DNA of 64,000 nucleotides from Acidobacteriaceae bacterium. GTDB taxonomy: Bacteria; Acidobacteriota; Terriglobia; Terriglobales; Acidobacteriaceae. Positions 36,401 to 44,466 of the stretch are shown piece by piece; the first letter of the stretch is position 1; each line of letters starts with the position of its first letter. The translations under genes were made by a program, and so were the position numbers. The stretch spans positions 1,728 through 65,727 of the forward strand of contig PKVW01000036.1 of assembly GCA_003131585.1 (NCBI GenBank), in the 5' to 3' direction. The notes below the pieces were generated by a model. The model was not told the origin of the DNA. It made no database searches and worked only from the letters and a program-made list of their open reading frames with translations.

Positions 36401-37410
36401 CCAGCGGCGTGGGCATCGACTGCTGGAACACTTCGACTTCGACCATCACCAGCAGTCATGGTCCGAGCGGAGCGGTCGCGTGTCAGAACTGCCCCAACGG
36501 GGCTACACAGGTGGCCACGTTTGGCATTCACAACGTGAAAGCCTCTTTGGATGGCAAATATGCCGTGGTGGGAGTGGGAGGCACTGCGGACGGAGAATCG
36601 CTTACCTCCGTGACCTCGACGACGGGCGGGGCGGTGAGCGCGGTGGTGAGCACAACCTCTATCTTCTTTGTGGGGGCCGTGGTGGAGGTTACGGGAAACA
36701 CGAACGGCGGGTTCAATAGCCAGACATTCAATGTCAGTGCCATCAATGTGGGGACCAACACCGTCACGGGCACGGGCTGGACCGGGACGGCGAGTTCGAC
36801 GGGGACGGGAGGCACGCTGGAATTTTCGTTTCCTAATGGTCCGTTTCTGTGGCAAGTGGGCACGTTGAACGTTTGGACGCTCTGCGACCCTGTGGGGCTG
36901 CATTGCAGCGGCCATGAAGCTGCCGGTTATTTGGGTTATGTGAACCAGTACAGCACTCCTTTCTACGCCTACCGTCCCTTGGCGAACCTGCCGGCGACGG
37001 TCGCGTTTCCGGCGACGGGCTTTACCGCGCTGTGCGGAGTGGATGCCGGGGTCAACGACTCGCATCCGGGGTGGTTCAACAATACGGGAGCGGATCAGGA
37101 AGCGTTTCTGACGACGGCCACTTCCGGGCCGAACGTTCCCAGTTATACCAATTGCGATGTGAACGAGGTGCTGGGAATCTTCGCGCCCAGCAATGGCGCG
37201 CGGTCAGGAACCATTCTGCGCTTTGCCCACACCGGCGGGATGCCGAGCGCGCAATTTTCCGGGGAGTATCAGATCGGCTCGGTATCGCAAACCGGCAAGT
37301 TCTATATGTTTGGGTCGCCCTACTACAACGCGCTCGGCGATACCAGCGGCAACTTTCCCTGCTCGGTGACGCCCTGCCGGGCGGATGTGTTTATCGTGCA
37401 ACTGAAGTGA
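33406..37410 (+). CDS. Secreted beta-helix protein with NodB-like domain
   Basis: 1334 residues. Signal peptide MKRILIIILLGLSELASA. The N-terminal parallel beta-helix domain (about 20-310) opens with ATYYVSSSTGSDANNG and SASTPWQTIAHVNGQ. A polysaccharide-deacetylase-like domain follows (about 340-690), with TVDD (350-353) and HSMSH (410-414) matching NodB metal-ligand motifs 1 and 2. The C-terminal part (about 790-1334) is a Gly/Ser/Thr-rich beta region. It may degrade or modify a surface polysaccharide like a tailspike. The signal peptide argues that it is exported by the host machinery. Confidence 0.7.
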   Translation: MKRILIIILLGLSELASAATYYVSSSTGSDANNGTSASTPWQTIAHVNGQTFQPGDSILFKRGDVWNESLAPASSGSSGNPITFDAYGTGAAPNLTGYYAVAATAWVLVTGNAWKAPVPATYTTINFCLFGSVWGQKVAAASSNLTAPWDFYLANGYVYVYSVGNPATFYGGPIVPMALSNVPVININGQSWLTFQHFLVNWFDQYGVYVQGTSDHLVFANMEADSMIPQGTQPLGFYVNESAPGPGDIKIYNAEAHLNYDGFRFDGSATAITMVNDKAYANRDGALVDNTSAVSYSYCHFYASSLAVAGSTDVEYTSGSGPTAGAGNVAPDTAPAVQAYQRYPAEVTLTVDDAGMTPNADAYYASTVLPISDAASVPVGAAITVGYPLAQTLVSEFQGWVNAGRDVTSHSMSHTYYTNTDALEIQYTGSGTAATLSISNKTLTITVTGAADGVSYNLAQGQAQGTIKGLRLALLATGKFTATEIPTCQGPYGTGCSAYTEAALLAQDLADVSGQDARTSVYSMQLDVTRLTTDEITLSRQWMTTNLTGLPATPVYVYPGGYETTSMQGITAGVPYTGARGALKEDLGVKDTYADGFDAQNITSFGVNPTWQGLQAAALNQKIQALLWKESVWGVPWGIFWHLNELSSTEITNLIQDFKTSGATIRTNTGLVNWLLGGTQETGTDGNSYYKLPATSMTLDFRPTKNSPVVNAGQNLGAGYALDINGVDQNSYGNEWEIGAHVYEGYGVYGTGAGSGRFSVGTNASSGPPNYAGSCTSYASIPPPATAPFSGLLGSGTIVVDPEPVSGGNVSGCFHNPMVRVTDAASGCNGIGEPAGSPCSRQNFSFFADSGGSGDVNHWSVNDGSFFIQDQNQSLLFYSFNPSTLVATLKYGNVGNRFGIPDSPSYSRITPDLLYDFSNAGNNTKGSILKSFSVASNTAPSTPATVVDFASPVFSGAGLASGTWFTTDPVSVNGTDTVFIDGFSPSGTQNTARMACGWTSGVGIDCWNTSTSTITSSHGPSGAVACQNCPNGATQVATFGIHNVKASLDGKYAVVGVGGTADGESLTSVTSTTGGAVSAVVSTTSIFFVGAVVEVTGNTNGGFNSQTFNVSAINVGTNTVTGTGWTGTASSTGTGGTLEFSFPNGPFLWQVGTLNVWTLCDPVGLHCSGHEAAGYLGYVNQYSTPFYAYRPLANLPATVAFPATGFTALCGVDAGVNDSHPGWFNNTGADQEAFLTTATSGPNVPSYTNCDVNEVLGIFAPSNGARSGTILRFAHTGGMPSAQFSGEYQIGSVSQTGKFYMFGSPYYNALGDTSGNFPCSVTPCRADVFIVQLK

Positions 37411-37477
37411 GACCCAGGCAGCAGGCAAGAGGAATGTCAGGAGCATAGGGGAAAATCGGAAGAGCTTCGGCTAACAG

Positions 37478-37508
37478 GGCACGGTGAAAACCGTGCCTTT
37501 TCGTTTGC
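37478..37508 (+). terminator. GNRA-loop terminator
   Basis: GGCACGGT (37478-37485), loop GAAA, ACCGTGCC (37490-37497), then TTTTCGTTT. Perfect 8-bp stem. Closes the fibre-like gene unit. Confidence 0.8.
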
Positions 37509-37534
37509 GAATCGACAATCGGAGGAGATGAGTC

Positions 37535-38203
37535 ATGAAGAAGAAGGTGGGAATCGGGAAGGCATTGGTGGTGTTGGTAATGTGCGGGACACTGACGTGG
37601 ACGGCGTGCTCGACGGCGTGGGTCAACGAGGCGGAGCAGATTGTGGCTGCACTGATTCCGGCGACCGCGAACCTGGTAGCACTGGTGGCGATACTGCAGG
37701 GGAAGAACGTTTCGGCTGCCGATCTGCAGACGATCCAGAGCGCGGGCTCACAGGCGGGGGCGGATTTGCAGCTGATGCAATCGTTGATCGCGGCGTATCA
37801 ACAGGCGGACGCCGCGACGCAGCCGGGGCTGCTCAATCAGATCCAGGCCGAGATGAGCGCGGTGCAGTCGACGTTCAACGGCCTTCTGCCGGCGCTGCAC
37901 ATCAAGGATGCGACCACCCAGGCGAAGATCACCGCGGTGGTGGGGATCCTGCTCTCGGAAGTGCAGTCGGTGGCGGCGATTGTGCCCCTGCTGAATCCGG
38001 GTGCTGCGCCGGGAATGATGGCCATGGCGGCAAAACAGGTAAGGCAGCAGTCTCCGCTGACGGCGAGCGAGTTCGCGGTTTCGTATAACGCGACCATGAC
38101 GGCGAAGACGGGCAATGCCGAATTGGATCATGCCGCAGCCGGGCTGCGGATTCACTTGCATGGAAAGTCGGCGCGCTGGGCAAGTGCGGGACTTTTGAAG
38201 TAA
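37535..38203 (+). CDS. Putative lipoprotein, Ala/Gln-rich helical
   Basis: 222 residues. N-terminus MKKKVGIGKALVVLVMCGTL, then a lipobox-like TWTAC (Cys near residue 25). The mature part is amphipathic helical, Ala/Gln-rich, with a C-terminal HLHGKSARW segment. GGAGGA lies about seven bases before the ATG. Function unknown; its place after exported fibres suggests an envelope component or lysis accessory. Confidence 0.5.
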   Translation: MKKKVGIGKALVVLVMCGTLTWTACSTAWVNEAEQIVAALIPATANLVALVAILQGKNVSAADLQTIQSAGSQAGADLQLMQSLIAAYQQADAATQPGLLNQIQAEMSAVQSTFNGLLPALHIKDATTQAKITAVVGILLSEVQSVAAIVPLLNPGAAPGMMAMAAKQVRQQSPLTASEFAVSYNATMTAKTGNAELDHAAAGLRIHLHGKSARWASAGLLK

Positions 38204-38286
38204 GTGTGCCGAGGCCAAAGGAAGCGAGCCGAACGCGCGATGACTGCGTCGCAAAGAACGCGACGATTCGCGGGGCTCGCCCATAT

Positions 38287-38322
38287 CCCTCGCTCCGCAA
38301 AGAACGCTTGCTCGGGATGACA
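38287..38322. repeat. GGATGACA-type dispersed repeat
   Basis: CCCTCGCTCCGC...GCTCGGGATGACA. Matches the repeat also found at 44425-44450, 59041-59090, 59618-59643 and 61209-61267, so the element shares this family with host DNA. Confidence 0.7.
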
Positions 38323-38342
38323 ATGAATCGAGGGATGACTCT

Positions 38343-39392
38343 GTGAGCGACGAATGGAAGTTGCAACACCATGTGCGTTGCGAATGCGCGCGCTGTATCG
38401 ATCACCCTTCGCAGGCCCGGCCTGGGGTGCATGTGCTTCCAGACCGGCTCCATGTGGTGACGATGCTGGAGAATCCTCTGCGCTGGCGGTCACGCTATTG
38501 GAACTACTGGATGTTCGAGCGCGAGTGCGAAGCGGCGGGCGCGATCCTGTATACAGCCGAGGTGGCGTTTGGCGAACGGCACTTTGAGGTGACCCAGGCG
38601 GGCAATCCGCGGCATTTGCAGTTGCGGACCTCGAGCGAGATCTGGCACAAGGAGAACGCGCTGAACCTCATGATTCAGCGCCTGCCAGCCGATGCAAAGT
38701 ACGTTGCGTGGATCGATGCGGACGTGAAGTTCAACCGGCCGGATTGGGCGCAGGAGACGCTGCAGCTTTTGCAGCACCATGACGTGCTGCAAATGTTCAG
38801 CCATGCGCAGGATGTGGGGCCGAACTATGAGCCGTTGGCCATGACTCCTGGATTTCTTTACAAGTGGGTGACCGACCAGCCCAGTCCGCATGAACCGGCT
38901 TTCATGGAGCCAAAGCCGACGTACGGCTACTACAGCGTGCACAGCGGCCAGTTCTGGCATCCGGGATTCGCCTGGGCGGCAAAGCGAAGCGCGCTGGAAA
39001 ACGTTGGCATGCTGATCGATCACGCCATTCTCGGGCAGGGCGACTGGCACATGGCGTCGGCGCTGGTGGGACAGGTTCACCGTTCTTTGTACTCAGGGTA
39101 TTCGCCGGCATACATCCGGCGATGCCGGGAGTGGCAGGAGCAGGCCGAGAAATATATTCGGCGGAATGTGGGCTACCTGCCCGGACTGGTGAACCATCTT
39201 TTTCACGGAGCGAAACGGAATCGCTCCTATGACCAGCGCTGGAAGTTTCTGGCGCAGTCGGGATATGACCCGGATCTGGATTTGAAGCGGGATTGGCAGG
39301 GTCTGCACCAGCTTACGGACCGGAGCCTATTCCTGCGAGACGGGATTCGGCAGTATGCGCGGATGCGGAATGAGGATTCGACGGAAGTGTGA
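38343..39392 (+). CDS. GT-A-like glycosyltransferase
   Basis: 349 residues. A DxD-type metal site, KYVAWIDADVKFNRPDW (about 118-134), follows a strand, as in GT-A glycosyltransferases. The flanking HVVTMLENPLRWRSRY, ENALNLMIQRLPADAKYV and conserved aromatic segments (FYSVHSGQFWHPGFAWAAKR) support a sugar-transfer fold. The start is GTG 38343. In a phage setting such enzymes modify virion proteins or the host surface. It might also be a host cargo gene. Confidence 0.6.
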   Translation: MSDEWKLQHHVRCECARCIDHPSQARPGVHVLPDRLHVVTMLENPLRWRSRYWNYWMFERECEAAGAILYTAEVAFGERHFEVTQAGNPRHLQLRTSSEIWHKENALNLMIQRLPADAKYVAWIDADVKFNRPDWAQETLQLLQHHDVLQMFSHAQDVGPNYEPLAMTPGFLYKWVTDQPSPHEPAFMEPKPTYGYYSVHSGQFWHPGFAWAAKRSALENVGMLIDHAILGQGDWHMASALVGQVHRSLYSGYSPAYIRRCREWQEQAEKYIRRNVGYLPGLVNHLFHGAKRNRSYDQRWKFLAQSGYDPDLDLKRDWQGLHQLTDRSLFLRDGIRQYARMRNEDSTEV

Positions 39393-39521
39393 AGAGGGGC
39401 AGTTGTCGGCTGTCGGCCTTCAGCCCCTCCGCCTAGCGGCGCAGGACGGGTAAGAACAGTCCTCAACAAATGCGAAGAGCAAAGGACACCAAGCAAGGCG
39501 CGAACCGCGGAAAGGCGAATT

Positions 39522-41039
39522 GTGGAGGGCGATCTTTATCTGTTGCAGCAATTCGGGCCATTTCTCGATGAGCCAATCGGAGAGCAGACCGTACGGGACT
39601 ACCTGATTACGGAGCTGCTGAGAATTCGTCCCAAGAAGGGCGGGACCAAGCGGCTGCACTTGAACCGGGCGCAGCGGGAGTATTCGCGGAAATGCACCAG
39701 GCAGAACATTGTGCTGAAAGCGCGGCAGTTGGGGATCACGACGTATGTTGCGGCGCGCTACTTTCTGCAAACGATCACGCGGCCGGGGACGTTAACCGTG
39801 CAAGTAGCGCATAGCCAGGAGTCGGCGGAGGCGATTTTCAACATCGTGCAGCGCTTCTGTGAAAACCTGCCCAAGGAGATGCTTAAGGGCGCGCTGTTGA
39901 AGTCGCGCTCGAATGCCCGCCAGATCGTGTTTCCCCGCCTCGACAGCGAGTATCGAGTGGAAACGGCGGACGACAACGCGGGGCGCGGGATGACCATCCA
40001 TAACCTGCATTGCTCGGAGGTCTCCCGCTGGCCCCGCGGTGGCTTGGAAACGCTGGCTTCACTGCGGGCAGCAGTGGTGCCGGAAGGCGAAATCGTGTTG
40101 GAATCCACGCCCAATGGGGCGGTGGGCGTGTTTTACGGGGAGTGGCAACGGGCGAATGAGACCGATTACACGCAGCATTTCTTCCCCTGGTGGTATGAAC
40201 CGAGCTATCAAGAAATCGTCAAGCAGGCAACGATGCTGCCGCTGACGCCGGAAGAAAATGAGTTGGTGAGGCAGTACGGGCTGAGCGAGCGACAGATCGC
40301 ATGGCGCCGCAAGCAATGGGGGGCGCTGCGGGCCCTGGCATCGCAGGAATATGCGGAGAATCCGAGTTCGTGCTTTCTAGTTTCCGGAGAGTGCGTGTTC
40401 GAACTGGCAGCGATCGAGAAAGCGGCGGCGTTGGCGGGCGAAGCAACGGAATCGGAAGACAATGGAAGGCTTACGATCTGGTTTCCGCCGCAAAAGGGGA
40501 GGCGGTACATTCTGGGCGTGGATACGGCGGGCGGAGGAGCGGACGGGGACTATGCGTGCGCCCAGGTGATCGAGCGGACGATGGGAGTTCAATGTGCGGA
40601 GTTGCACGGCCACTTTCCTCCGTACGACCTGGCGCGGCGGGTTGCGGATCTAGGGCAGAGATACGAACGGGCGCTAGTGGCAGTGGAGCGGAACAATCAT
40701 GGGTATGCCGTGCTGGCGCACCTAACTAATCTGGGGTGCGAAAACATTTTCGAGAAAGATCATCAGTTGGGGTGGCTTACATCGGCGGCGAGTCGTCCGG
40801 CGATGATCGAGAACATGGCGGCAGTGCTGATTGCCGAGCCGGGGTTGTTCCACAGTCCGCGTCTGCTGGAAGAGTGCCGGACATTCGTGAGGCGTACGGA
40901 TGGAAATGCGGCTGCGGCCGATGGCGCGCATGATGATTGCGTGATGGCAATGGCGATCGCACTGGCGGTGCGCCGGGAGGATGCGGGGCGGGGTGTGAAG
41001 AAAAGAGCGCTGGAGATGGCTAGCCTGGTCGTGGAGTAA
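39522..41039 (+). CDS. Large terminase subunit
   Basis: DNA-packaging motor, ATPase plus nuclease. 505 residues from GTG 39522. Walker A is the divergent KARQLGITT (about 65-73), followed by AHSQESAEAIF and the Walker B-like HCSEVSRWP (about 166-174). The RNase H-like nuclease has GVDTAGGGADGDYA (about 331-344), AVERNNHG (about 387-394) and DGAHDDCVMAMAIA (about 467-480). It lies about 12 kb from the small-subunit candidate, an unusual split. Late gene. Confidence 0.88.
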   Translation: MEGDLYLLQQFGPFLDEPIGEQTVRDYLITELLRIRPKKGGTKRLHLNRAQREYSRKCTRQNIVLKARQLGITTYVAARYFLQTITRPGTLTVQVAHSQESAEAIFNIVQRFCENLPKEMLKGALLKSRSNARQIVFPRLDSEYRVETADDNAGRGMTIHNLHCSEVSRWPRGGLETLASLRAAVVPEGEIVLESTPNGAVGVFYGEWQRANETDYTQHFFPWWYEPSYQEIVKQATMLPLTPEENELVRQYGLSERQIAWRRKQWGALRALASQEYAENPSSCFLVSGECVFELAAIEKAAALAGEATESEDNGRLTIWFPPQKGRRYILGVDTAGGGADGDYACAQVIERTMGVQCAELHGHFPPYDLARRVADLGQRYERALVAVERNNHGYAVLAHLTNLGCENIFEKDHQLGWLTSAASRPAMIENMAAVLIAEPGLFHSPRLLEECRTFVRRTDGNAAAADGAHDDCVMAMAIALAVRREDAGRGVKKRALEMASLVVE

Positions 41040-41104
41040 AGGAGAGAGAAACACAGAGGAGAGAGTTCATCGGTCACATCAGGATTGGGGCGAGTTGGGG
41101 TAAA

Positions 41105-41178
41105 ATGTCAAGCCTTGTGGTTGGCGGCAAGCTGCCCTACGGGGCTTTCGCGGGCGAGGGCGCCCGCGCCACACAAAA
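41105..41178. repeat. REP-like repeat between terminase and HipA-like gene
   Basis: A run of short dyads: GGCGGCAAGCTGCC-type, and GCGGGCGAGGGCGCCCGC (about 41151-41168). Of the host spacer style. The HipA-like gene starts directly after it. Confidence 0.55.
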
Positions 41179-41181
41179 TTG

Positions 41182-41979
41182 GTGGAAGCAGTCCAACACG
41201 TGAGAAGGATGCGGGGAGGGGCGCAGGGGCACTTGATGCGCTGCTCCGATGGGCATTTCTACGTGGTGAAGTTCCGAAACAATCCGCAGCATCTGCGGGT
41301 GCTGACCAATGAGATGCTGGCGACCCGACTAGCGGAGCGGGCCGGGTTGCCGGTGCCGTTGACGGAGGTGGTGGAAGTGGGCGACTGGCTGGTGGAGCAT
41401 ACGGCGGAGCTGAGTATTCAGCTGGCTCACAACACCATCCCGTGCCAGGCGGGACTACAATTCGGATCGCGGTACGCAGTGAGTCCGCTGGAAGGGCAGG
41501 TGTTCGATTATCTTCCGGTGGAGATGTTCGGGCTGGTGCGGAATCTGGAGACGTTTGCCGGGATGCTGGTGGTGGATAAGTGGACCGGGAACGCGAACGG
41601 GCGGCAGGCGGCGTTCTGGCGGAAGTTGCGGGAGAGGAAATACACGGCCGCATTCATCGATCAGGGATATTGCTTCAACGCCGGAGAGTGGACGTTTCCG
41701 GATTATCCGCTGCGGGGCGTGTATGCGCGGAATGAAGTGTACGAAGCTGTGCGCGGGTGGGAGTCGTTTGAGCCGTGGCTTTCGCGGATCGAGAAGATGG
41801 AAGAAGATCTGGTGTGGAGTTTGGCGGGAGAGATCCCTCCAGAGTGGTACGGCGGGAAGTGGGACGAGTTGGAGAATCTGGTGCGAACGTTGATCGTGCG
41901 GCGGGGAGTGGTGCGGGAATTGATCGAGGCATTTCGAGTTTCGCCGCGGAGGCCGTTTCCGGAGTGGGGTGCGCATTAG
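41182..41979 (+). CDS. HipA-like kinase family protein
   Basis: 265 residues from GTG 41182 (TTG 41179 and a later GTG are alternatives). The HipA_2 pattern VRRMRGGAQGHLMRCSDGHFYVVKFRNNPQH (about residues 7-37) gives the lysine of the ATP site. DKWTGNANGRQAAFW (about 133-147) and the metal-binding-like IDQG (about 157-160) look like kinase catalytic elements. The adjacent DUF3037 gene is a known partner of this family. HipA proper phosphorylates tRNA synthetases in a toxin-antitoxin pair, but the activity of this short branch is untested. Confidence 0.75.
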   Translation: MEAVQHVRRMRGGAQGHLMRCSDGHFYVVKFRNNPQHLRVLTNEMLATRLAERAGLPVPLTEVVEVGDWLVEHTAELSIQLAHNTIPCQAGLQFGSRYAVSPLEGQVFDYLPVEMFGLVRNLETFAGMLVVDKWTGNANGRQAAFWRKLRERKYTAAFIDQGYCFNAGEWTFPDYPLRGVYARNEVYEAVRGWESFEPWLSRIEKMEEDLVWSLAGEIPPEWYGGKWDELENLVRTLIVRRGVVRELIEAFRVSPRRPFPEWGAH

Positions 41980-42023
41980 GGGAGCAATCACGACGGAGAA
42001 CAATTCTAGCCGCTGGACAGTTG

Positions 42024-42851
42024 ATGGCTGAGAGAAAACAACTTGAGTTCTTCCTGCTGCGGTATGTTCCGGACGCGGTGAAGGATGAGTTCGTCAATAT
42101 TGGCGTGGTGATGGTTGAGCCGGGCGCGAACGTGGCTGGGGCGAACGAGGCCCGGTTTGCGGATGTGCGCTTCACCAAGGATTGGCGGCGGGTAAGGTGT
42201 TTGGATCCGCAGGCGGATGTAGAGATGCTGGCCGCGCTGGAGCGGGAGATTCGCGGACAACTCGCGACGACGCGGGACGGCGAGACGTTGCTGCGGCGGT
42301 TGGAGGATTCGTTCTCGAATGTGATTCAGCTTTCGCCGGCGAAGGGATGCCTGGCGGACGACCCGGCGCGGGAGATCGAGGCGATGGCTTCGATGTATTT
42401 GGAAGCGGCGAAGGTTGGAGGCAAGCGCGAGGCGAGTGGGCGGCAGCGGATTCTGGGGAAGATGCGGGATGCGTTTGAGCAGGCCGGGGTGTGGGCCTTG
42501 ATGCGCAAACAGATAGCGGTGGCTCAGTACACGCATAAGGGCGATCCGCTGAAGATTGATTGCGGCTATCGGCCAAACGGCGAGATCAAGATGTTTCAGG
42601 CGGTGTCGCTGGAAACGGATGTGGACGCCGCGAAAGTGTTGGCGTTCAGCTATCCGAAGATTGCGGAAGGAGTTCGGCGCGTGAATGGGGCTTCGGCTTT
42701 GCTGACCGCGGTGGTTGAGGATGATCTGAATCGTTCGGACGAAGCGGTCTTGTTTGCATTGGCGACATTGCAGCAGAGCCAGATTCGAGTAGCGGCGGCG
42801 GGAGAGATGGCGGGGATTGCAGAAGTGGCGCGGCAGGAGTTGCGGGTTTGA
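42024..42851 (+). CDS. DUF3037 family protein
   Basis: 275 residues from ATG 42024. The family-typical start ERKQLEFFLLRYVPDAVKDEFVNIGVVMVEP is present, with an extended C-terminal domain (about 100-275). Function unknown. It sits 44 bp after the HipA-like gene, a pairing common in bacteria, and is closed by its own terminator at 42975. Together they look like an independent cargo unit in the phage-like cluster. Confidence 0.78.
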   Translation: MAERKQLEFFLLRYVPDAVKDEFVNIGVVMVEPGANVAGANEARFADVRFTKDWRRVRCLDPQADVEMLAALEREIRGQLATTRDGETLLRRLEDSFSNVIQLSPAKGCLADDPAREIEAMASMYLEAAKVGGKREASGRQRILGKMRDAFEQAGVWALMRKQIAVAQYTHKGDPLKIDCGYRPNGEIKMFQAVSLETDVDAAKVLAFSYPKIAEGVRRVNGASALLTAVVEDDLNRSDEAVLFALATLQQSQIRVAAAGEMAGIAEVARQELRV

Positions 42852-42974
42852 AGACATGACGGGGACGGTTCCGCGATGGCCAGTTTGATTTCGTCCATTC
42901 GCATGGCCGTTCTTTGAACAGGACGAGTGAGAGTGAAATAGCAAAATAGTGTTGGAAGCGTACACGATGGGCAG

Positions 42975-43001
42975 ACCCCGCTGCGGCGGGGTTTTTCTTT
43001 T
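42975..43001 (+). terminator. Rho-independent terminator after the HipA-like/DUF3037 unit
   Basis: ACCCCGC, loop TGCG, GCGGGGT (42975-42992), then a T-rich tail to about 43001. Perfect 7-bp stem and tetraloop. It ends the cassette before the portal gene. Confidence 0.85.
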
Positions 43002-43024
43002 GGCCGCGAGGGCGACGCGTCCTC

Positions 43025-43107
43025 GCGACAGCCGGCGGGACGCCGGCGCTACGAAACCTAGGCGCGCTGCGTTCGACGGACAGCCGGGGACGGCTGTCAC
43101 CACGTGA
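43025..43107. repeat. REP-like repeat upstream of portal gene
   Basis: GCGACAGCCGGCGGGACGCC, extending through GGCGCTACG to 43053, matches 58636-58664 in the lipB 3' end at 28 of 29 bases. A CAGCCGGGGACGGCTGTC dyad (about 43081-43098) follows and resembles 4638-4655. Confidence 0.75.
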
Positions 43108-43129
43108 TTTTCGCGGAAGACAAAACATT

Positions 43130-44362
43130 ATGAATATCAAAGAGACGTTGCGCGGCGCTTTGCGCCGGATTGCGGGAGTGTCTTCGTCTTCCTCCATGGG
43201 GAAAGACGAGAAGAAGCGGCGGACACTGCCATTGCCTTCCATTCTTAACTCCTATGGGCCTCCGGGCGACATTATGCCCAAACCGACGGCGTACAACCTG
43301 CGGCGATTTTCGGAGATTCCGGTTCCGCGGCGGGCGATCAATTGCATTAAGGACCGCATCGCGGGAATGCGTTGGCGGATTCAGGCGCGCCAGGGTCTTT
43401 CCATGGACGCGATTCCCGATGGCGCGGAGCGCGCGCAGATTCTCACCGACAATTTTCATGCACCCAATCCCGATGACTCGTTTCGTTCGTTTTCAGAGCA
43501 GGTGGTGGAAGACATCATCGTAGGTGGGTATGGGGCGGTCGAGGTGCAGCCCTCGGGTGATTCGAAGCGCCCGTTGCTGCTGTGGCCGGTGGATGGATCG
43601 TCGATCCGGATGAATCTGGATTGGGATGGTTCGCCGCAGGGACAGCGCTACTTGCAGGTTACGGATCAATCGGGGCCGAGGAGCCAGATCACGCTGGATG
43701 ACGACGAGCTGATTTACATACGGCTGAATCCGCGGACGCATACTCCATTTGGATTGGGACGGCTGGAGGTGGCGTTTGAAACGATCAATGCGTTTCTGGG
43801 CGCGCACCGGTATGCGTCGCGGCTGGCTTCGAACTCGGTGGTGCAGTATGCGCTGTGGCTGCAGGATTTGACGCCGGAGCATCACGAGCGGTTGATTCGC
43901 TGGTGGCAGGACGAGATTGAAGGCACGGGGCGAGTGCCCATCCTATCGGTCGAAAGCAAACCGGAGGTGCTGCGGTTCGGTGGCGGCACTGATGCCGACC
44001 TGCGATTGCAGTGGCAGGAGTTTTTGCTGCGCGTGATCGCCGACGCTTTCGACCTTCCTCCGTTCTACCTGGGGGTGGAGCGGGACGTGAACCGTTCCAC
44101 CGCGGAGGAATACAACGACATGGCGTTCCGACAGGCGATTGTGCCGACAGCGCGGCTGCTGGCGGAACACCTGACGCGCGATGCGATTCAGAAAAGGCTG
44201 GGATGGAACGATCTGGAGTTTGTGTTCGCGGAGCTCGAGACGCAGGATCCGCTGGAAGAGGCGCAGATTCAGCAGATCCTGTTGCAGAACGGCGTGCTCA
44301 CGGTGAACGAAGTGAGGAGGATGCGGGGATTGTCGGATTTGGTAGCGGCAGTTAGCCAGTGA
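43130..44362 (+). CDS. Phage portal protein
   Basis: Forms the dodecameric DNA gate at one capsid vertex. 410 residues, typical for HK97-like portals. Recognisable: an N-terminal NLRRFSEIPVPRRAINCIKDRIA, a DELIYIRLNPRTHTPFGLGRLE segment (about 191-212) and the long helical stem/crown region with RSTAEEYNDMAFRQAIVPTARLLAEHLTR. Follows the HipA-like unit, not the terminase, which is the usual neighbour. Confidence 0.88.
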   Translation: MNIKETLRGALRRIAGVSSSSSMGKDEKKRRTLPLPSILNSYGPPGDIMPKPTAYNLRRFSEIPVPRRAINCIKDRIAGMRWRIQARQGLSMDAIPDGAERAQILTDNFHAPNPDDSFRSFSEQVVEDIIVGGYGAVEVQPSGDSKRPLLLWPVDGSSIRMNLDWDGSPQGQRYLQVTDQSGPRSQITLDDDELIYIRLNPRTHTPFGLGRLEVAFETINAFLGAHRYASRLASNSVVQYALWLQDLTPEHHERLIRWWQDEIEGTGRVPILSVESKPEVLRFGGGTDADLRLQWQEFLLRVIADAFDLPPFYLGVERDVNRSTAEEYNDMAFRQAIVPTARLLAEHLTRDAIQKRLGWNDLEFVFAELETQDPLEEAQIQQILLQNGVLTVNEVRRMRGLSDLVAAVSQ

Positions 44363-44424
44363 TGGCGCTTTGACGGTTGGTGGAGAGGACTTCCGGCAGC
44401 TTTGGTGGTGATGACAAGTACGGA

Positions 44425-44450
44425 GGTCCTTCGCTTCGCTCAGGATGACA
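44425..44450. repeat. GGATGACA-type dispersed repeat
   Basis: GGTCCTTCGCTTCGCTCAGG followed by ATGACA, immediately before the protease-like gene. Copies are also in the right host block. Confidence 0.75.
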
Positions 44451-44466
44451 GAGGGAGAAAACGGAC

